This document shows positions 13,010-15,864 of a stretch of 15,864 nt of DNA, piece by piece. The translations under genes were made by a program, and so were the position numbers. Every line of letters begins with the position of its first letter. Within the stretch, counting starts at the first letter, position 1. Below the pieces are notes generated by a model. The model was not told where the DNA came from. It worked only from the letters and a program-made list of their open reading frames with translations, and did no database searches. The DNA lies in the NCBI GenBank assembly GCA_012842105.1, contig DUTL01000054.1, positions 1 through 15,864 of the forward strand, given 5' to 3'. Source of the stretch: Candidatus Fermentithermobacillaceae bacterium (GTDB lineage: Bacteria > Bacillota > Sulfobacillia > Fermentithermobacillales > Fermentithermobacillaceae).

Positions 13010-13615
13010 GTGACTGCGATCGGTGTGATGGGCGGGACGTTTGATCCGATTCATTTTGGACATCTCAGGGCTGCCGAAGAAGTACTACAAGGGTTCGGGC
13101 TTGAGCGTGTTATTTTTGTACCGTCAGGTAAGCCTCCACACAAACCACTTTCTGAAGTTACCTCCCCTGAACATCGCTACATGATGGCCAAACTTGCTAC
13201 GGCTGATCATCCTCAATTTGAAGTGTCAGGAATTGAGATACAGCGAGAAGGCCCTTCCTATACTTTGGACACCCTACGAGAATTGAGAGATACACTTTGC
13301 AAAGAAAAAACGCTTTATTTTATAACCGGGCTTGATGCGATTCTCGAAATCCACACCTGGAACGGGTACAAGCAGCTTTTTGATTTGGCTGATTTCATTG
13401 CGGTAACCAGGCCGGGATACAGCGTAGAAGCTTTTGGTACACTTGAGAATCTTCTTGGGCCTGATTGCTTTTCAAAAGTTCATCCGTTTCCGGTAACGCT
13501 TTTGGCCATTGCATCAAGGGACATACGGCGAAGAGTAAGAGAGGGTGAATCTATCAGATACCTGGTTCCTGAACCGGTACGTCTGTATATAGGAAAGGAA
13601 CGACTCTATTCTTAA
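13010..13615 (+). CDS. nadD: Nicotinate-nucleotide adenylyltransferase
   Basis: A 201-residue protein starting at GTG 13010, seven bases after GGAGG (12998-13002). The nucleotidyltransferase motif GGTFDPIHFGH (8-18) binds ATP phosphates, and VPSGKPPHKP follows near 37-46 as is usual in NadD. The second ATP motif, normally SSTxIR, appears as IASRDIRRRVREG near 170-182, with the final EPVRLYI typical of the family. The enzyme joins nicotinate mononucleotide and ATP to give deamido-NAD, the central step of NAD synthesis. In Bacillota it commonly lies between obg and yqeK, as here, except that an RRM gene is inserted before yqeK. AAACG/CGTTT at 13626-13642 after the stop is only a weak hairpin. 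Confidence 0.95.
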   Translation: MTAIGVMGGTFDPIHFGHLRAAEEVLQGFGLERVIFVPSGKPPHKPLSEVTSPEHRYMMAKLATADHPQFEVSGIEIQREGPSYTLDTLRELRDTLCKEKTLYFITGLDAILEIHTWNGYKQLFDLADFIAVTRPGYSVEAFGTLENLLGPDCFSKVHPFPVTLLAIASRDIRRRVREGESIRYLVPEPVRLYIGKERLYS

Positions 13616-13703
13616 AGTGCTGAATAAACGCGTTAGTCGTTTTATCAGAGGGTGGTTGGTCTAATAGCGGTCGGGTCAAATCACAGTCAAGGGAGGTGTA
13701 GTT

Positions 13704-13958
13704 ATGAAAACTCTATACGTAGGCAATCTACCTTGGGTCACTACCAGTGAAGAGCTTTCGGAGGCTTTTAGCCCTTTTGTTGAGGTTAGAAGCTGCCGCA
13801 TCATCACTGATAGAGATACTGGCAGGTCGAGAGGTTTTGGTTTCGTCGAAGTAGACGAGGCTGATGTCGAAAAGGCTATTGAAGCCGTTAACGGAACCAT
13901 GCTAGGCGGGCGTCAAATAGTGGTGAATGAAGCCAGGCCTCGTCAGCCAAGGTTCTAG
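13704..13958 (+). CDS. Small RRM-domain RNA-binding protein
   Basis: An 84-residue protein starting at ATG 13704 behind GGGAGGTG (13692-13699). It is one RNA recognition motif: RNP-2 LYVGNL (4-9) and RNP-1 RGFGFVEV (43-50), with the order beta-alpha-beta-beta-alpha-beta complete and a short basic tail (EARPRQPRF). The aromatic residues of RNP-1 and RNP-2 needed to stack on RNA bases are present. It resembles the single-RRM proteins (Rbp type) of cyanobacteria and scattered anaerobes that bind mRNA. It is cytosolic and the target RNA is unknown. It lies between nadD and yqeK, where most Bacillota have no gene, so it looks like an insertion into the operon. The 88-base gap upstream shows no certain promoter. 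An RNA switch-like region follows. Confidence 0.93.
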   Translation: MKTLYVGNLPWVTTSEELSEAFSPFVEVRSCRIITDRDTGRSRGFGFVEVDEADVEKAIEAVNGTMLGGRQIVVNEARPRQPRF

Positions 13959-13993
13959 ATTCATGGTAAGAAATACTTAATCCAGGACTTTTA

Positions 13994-14054
13994 TTGCCTC
14001 CTCATCTTTTTACTGCGATATACTTTGAGAGGATTTGGAGGCAACCTCCTTTTT
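13994..14054 (+). terminator. Terminator with a competing upstream pairing after the RRM gene
   Basis: GGAGG (14037-14041), loop CAA, CCTCC (14045-14049) and TTTTT (14050-14054) form an intrinsic terminator. TTGCCTCC (13994-14001) can pair perfectly with GGAGGCAA (14037-14044), which would break the terminator stem. The two states exclude each other, as in attenuators. The long loop (35 bases) makes the first pairing slower, so simple termination is the safer reading. Confidence 0.55.
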
Positions 14055-14063
14055 GGGGAACCA

Positions 14064-14072
14064 TGGTACAAT
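14064..14072 (+). promoter_or_regulatory. Candidate extended -10 promoter after the terminator
   Basis: TGGTACAAT at 14064-14072 matches TGnTATAAT at all but one position. No -35 is recognisable at the proper distance. It would drive a transcript beginning near 14079 toward yqeK. No gene lies in 14080-14242; only repeated CACCGGCC motifs and a purine-rich GACAGA stretch (14171-14198) are visible. Confidence 0.3.
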
Positions 14073-14203
14073 TGATTACAGCCGGTGTCGCTTCGTTTCC
14101 AAGCATCCGCCATATCTATCATTGAAACTTTAGTGCTTCGATCTACGTCAAATCATTGGAGAATACATAAGACAGACATGAAACAGAGACAAGACAGCCT
14201 ATA

Positions 14204-14263
14204 CACCGGCCAAGATGAACACGCGGGCCGCCTCACCGGCCAATGCCAGGCCGGTGGTATAAT
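14204..14263 (+). promoter_or_regulatory. yqeK promoter overlapped by a three-copy CACCGGCC motif
   Basis: TGGTATAAT (14255-14263) is a perfect extended -10, with no good -35. CACCGGCC occurs at 14204-14211 and 14234-14241, exactly 30 bases apart in the same orientation (both extended to CACCGGCCAA), and inverted as GGCCGGTG at 14249-14256. The last two form a perfect 8-bp inverted repeat around AATGCCA that reaches into the -10 region. This suits a repressor or activator binding site spaced by three helical turns. Confidence 0.5.
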
Positions 14264-14287
14264 TGGCATGTGTCCGTAAAGGCTGGG

Positions 14288-14872
14288 TTGTATTTGATCT
14301 ATCGACATGCCTTGGAGTTTGCCAGGGGAATGCTCAGTGAAGACAGATTTGAGCATAGCGTAAGTACTGCCCGGTATGGGTTTGAACTGGGCAATCAATA
14401 CGGGGTTGACCCTGAAAGAGCTTTCCTGGCTGGGATTTTGCATGATGTTGCCAGGGAGTTTTCAAGCGGATACCTTTTACTCCAGGCTAGAAAAGAAGGT
14501 ATAATACCTAGAAAAGAAGAAAAAATCTGTCCATTTCTATTGCATGGAAAAGTGGCGGCTTCCATTGTTGAAAAGGAGATTGGAATCAAGGACAAGGGTG
14601 TTCTTGATGCGATTGCATCTCATGTAACCGGAAGGCGCCAATGGGCAAAGTTGGAACAGGTTGTATACTTAGCAGATAAGGTTGAGCCTACCAGGGATTA
14701 TCCTAAAGCGGATACTGTGCGCAGGTTGCTTGAGAAAGGCGAGTTTGACTGTGCACTGTTGGAGAGCCTGCGAAATGCTATCATCTATGCAGCTCAAACC
14801 CGGGGCCGGATCGTGGATACAGAAACGGTGGTGGTATTCAATGAAATCGCGAAGGCGCAAGCGAGATATTGA
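14288..14872 (+). CDS. yqeK: YqeK family HD-domain hydrolase, bis(5'-nucleosyl)-tetraphosphatase
   Basis: TTG 14288 gives 194 residues and is preferred because AAAGG (14278-14282) precedes it and the extended -10 at 14258-14263 would start the transcript near 14270. ATG 14243 (209 residues) lies within the promoter element and has no ribosome site; GTG 14270 would be leaderless and TTG 14294 is also possible. The HD metal ligands are visible: H23 in FEHS, H52-D53 in ILHD, H86 in LLHG, H112 in ASHV and D130 in LADK. YqeK proteins hydrolyse Ap4A symmetrically to two ADP, with an iron-dependent HD site, and so limit an alarmone. In Bacillota yqeK follows nadD and precedes rsfS. The next gene starts inside its last codons. 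Confidence 0.9.
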   Translation: MYLIYRHALEFARGMLSEDRFEHSVSTARYGFELGNQYGVDPERAFLAGILHDVAREFSSGYLLLQARKEGIIPRKEEKICPFLLHGKVAASIVEKEIGIKDKGVLDAIASHVTGRRQWAKLEQVVYLADKVEPTRDYPKADTVRRLLEKGEFDCALLESLRNAIIYAAQTRGRIVDTETVVVFNEIAKAQARY

Positions 14873-15864
14873 GCATAACCCTGAATTAGATGAAACAAGA
14901 ATATATAAGAGGCCGGAAACCGCGCCGAAAGCCAGGACAAGGCACTGGGGTAAGTTTGTGGGGATGATTGCCCTGGGTGTGGTATTGTTTGTGGTTGGCA
15001 TGGGGTTCGGGATGTATACCTATCTTAAAGGTTACTCAAGAGGATATCCTCCTACCAGTGAACTCCCTTTAGTAGATGAATCTACTTCAAGAATGAACAT
15101 ATTGGTTTTGGGAATCGATGGCGGGGTTGACGGAAGACTGCTCAGAGCCTCGAAAACCGGTACTCGTTCTGATGTTATGATGATCGTCAGTATAGACACA
15201 GATGCGAAAAAAGTGGGGGTGCTGTCTGTTCCCAGGGATACCAGGGTTTTCATACCCAAGATAAACGACCTTGAAAAAGCAGGGCACTCCCATGCTTACG
15301 GGGGCCCGGAACTTGTAGTTCAAACTCTTGAAGAGTTTCTTAAGGTGGAGATTCACCGGTATATCAGGGTCGACTTTGAAGGTTTTAAGCGGGTTATTAA
15401 TACCCTGGGCGGAGTGGATATAGATGTACCTGAAGATATGAATTACGAGGATCCTGATCAGGATCTGTATATTCACATAGAGAAAGGGCCACAGACTCTG
15501 AACGGCGATAAAGCCCTCGAGTTCGTGCGTTACAGGGAGTATGGAGATGGGGACATAGGCCGTATCAGGGCTCAAGAATTGTTCCTGGAGGCCCTTGCAG
15601 ACAAAGTTATGCGTATCACTACTGTCACAAAAGCGCCCAAACTCATAAGCGATATGTTGCCATATGTACTTACGGACCTGAGCAACGACGATATTGTGTA
15701 CCTGGTTTCTATTGGAATGGGCATCAAACCGGAGAATGTAAAGATGGCTATATTACCCGGGGAGCCAGGTTATATTGATGATATCAGTTACTGGCTCGTT
15801 GATTCAGAGAAAGCGGCGCGAATGGTTGATGAGGTTGTGAGGGGCATAGATCGGGCAAGGAATG
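14841..15864 (+). CDS. LytR-CpsA-Psr (LCP) family protein, partial at the window edge
   Basis: The frame is open from ATG 14841 to the last base, 341 codons, and the stop lies beyond the window. It overlaps the end of yqeK by 32 bases. GGTGGTGG just before the ATG is a weak ribosome site. A basic cytoplasmic N-terminus (about 1-37) is followed by one membrane helix (39-62) and an extracellular LCP domain: MNILVLGID (85-93), RSDVMMIVSID (109-119), VPRDTRVF (130-137), GGVDIDVPED near 195, ALEFVRYR near 229 and GDIGRIRAQE near 237-246. R109, D111, R132, R241 and R243 match the conserved charged residues that hold the polyprenyl pyrophosphate. LCP enzymes attach teichoic acids or other glycopolymers to peptidoglycan. 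The protein is nearly complete but the gene name cannot be fixed. Confidence 0.92.
   Translation, partial: MKSRRRKRDIEHNPELDETRIYKRPETAPKARTRHWGKFVGMIALGVVLFVVGMGFGMYTYLKGYSRGYPPTSELPLVDESTSRMNILVLGIDGGVDGRLLRASKTGTRSDVMMIVSIDTDAKKVGVLSVPRDTRVFIPKINDLEKAGHSHAYGGPELVVQTLEEFLKVEIHRYIRVDFEGFKRVINTLGGVDIDVPEDMNYEDPDQDLYIHIEKGPQTLNGDKALEFVRYREYGDGDIGRIRAQELFLEALADKVMRITTVTKAPKLISDMLPYVLTDLSNDDIVYLVSIGMGIKPENVKMAILPGEPGYIDDISYWLVDSEKAARMVDEVVRGIDRARN

Noticed and set aside
12958..13035. Short ATG frame before nadD
   Set aside because: No ribosome site before the ATG, and it runs out of frame into nadD.
14085..14279. 64-codon + frame in the gap before yqeK
   Set aside because: No start signal, no domain, and it covers the promoter and repeat elements.
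15087..15575. 162-codon open frame on the - strand
   Set aside because: It is antisense to the LCP domain, whose motifs are clear on the + strand.
1..15864. Insertion sequences, phage genes, CRISPR arrays, tRNA or rRNA genes
   Set aside because: No transposase or integrase motifs, regularly spaced repeats, or RNA gene sequences were recognised on either strand.

Overview
The window looks like the chromosome of a spore-forming Bacillota, probably an anaerobic Clostridia-type lineage. Evidence: a spoIVFA-spoIVFB-like pair lies upstream of a radical-SAM / rng / rplU-prp-rpmA / obg / nadD / yqeK / LCP block, an order broadly conserved in Bacillota (in Bacillus subtilis spoIVFAB sits next to rplU-ysxB-rpmA-obg). 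L27 also carries the Bacillota-type N-terminal peptide that Prp removes. Strong purine-rich ribosome sites and many TTG/GTG starts are seen. No mobile element, CRISPR array, tRNA or rRNA was recognised.

Layout. (a) 2-2615, + strand: the end of a cluster of four membrane proteins of unknown function. They are a polytopic protein cut by the window edge, two further polytopic proteins, and one protein whose roughly 220-residue alpha/beta-like domain is held between two membrane helices. The cluster ends at a GC-rich hairpin at 2641-2666. This is the least explained part of the window and the best candidate for an undescribed system. (b) 2773-3901, - strand: a two-gene unit with an unrecognised 165-residue protein and a divergent Nudix/MutT-like protein. 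(c) 4062-5767, + strand: an M23 (LytM) membrane protein and an M50 site-2-type protease, read as SpoIVFA and SpoIVFB, the mother-cell machinery that activates pro-sigma-K. (d) 6007-10523: a TIGR03960-type radical SAM protein, its TIGR03936/DUF2344 partner as a separate gene, and ribonuclease G/E. (e) 10680-12907: rplU, prp, rpmA and obg, a ribosome-assembly group in which Prp should trim the L27 encoded next to it. (f) 13010-15864: nadD, a small RRM RNA-binding protein, yqeK (HD-domain Ap4A hydrolase family) and a LytR-CpsA-Psr protein running off the right edge.

Non-coding structure is notable. Likely promoters precede the radical SAM gene (perfect TATAAT), rplU (TTGACA) and yqeK (extended -10). 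The yqeK promoter overlaps a three-copy CACCGGCC motif. Stem-loops lie in the radical SAM leader, before rpmA, between rpmA and obg, and after the RRM gene, where two alternative pairings exclude each other. A 14-bp perfect inverted repeat lies inside the radical SAM reading frame. Family assignments come from motifs recognised by eye; no database search was possible.
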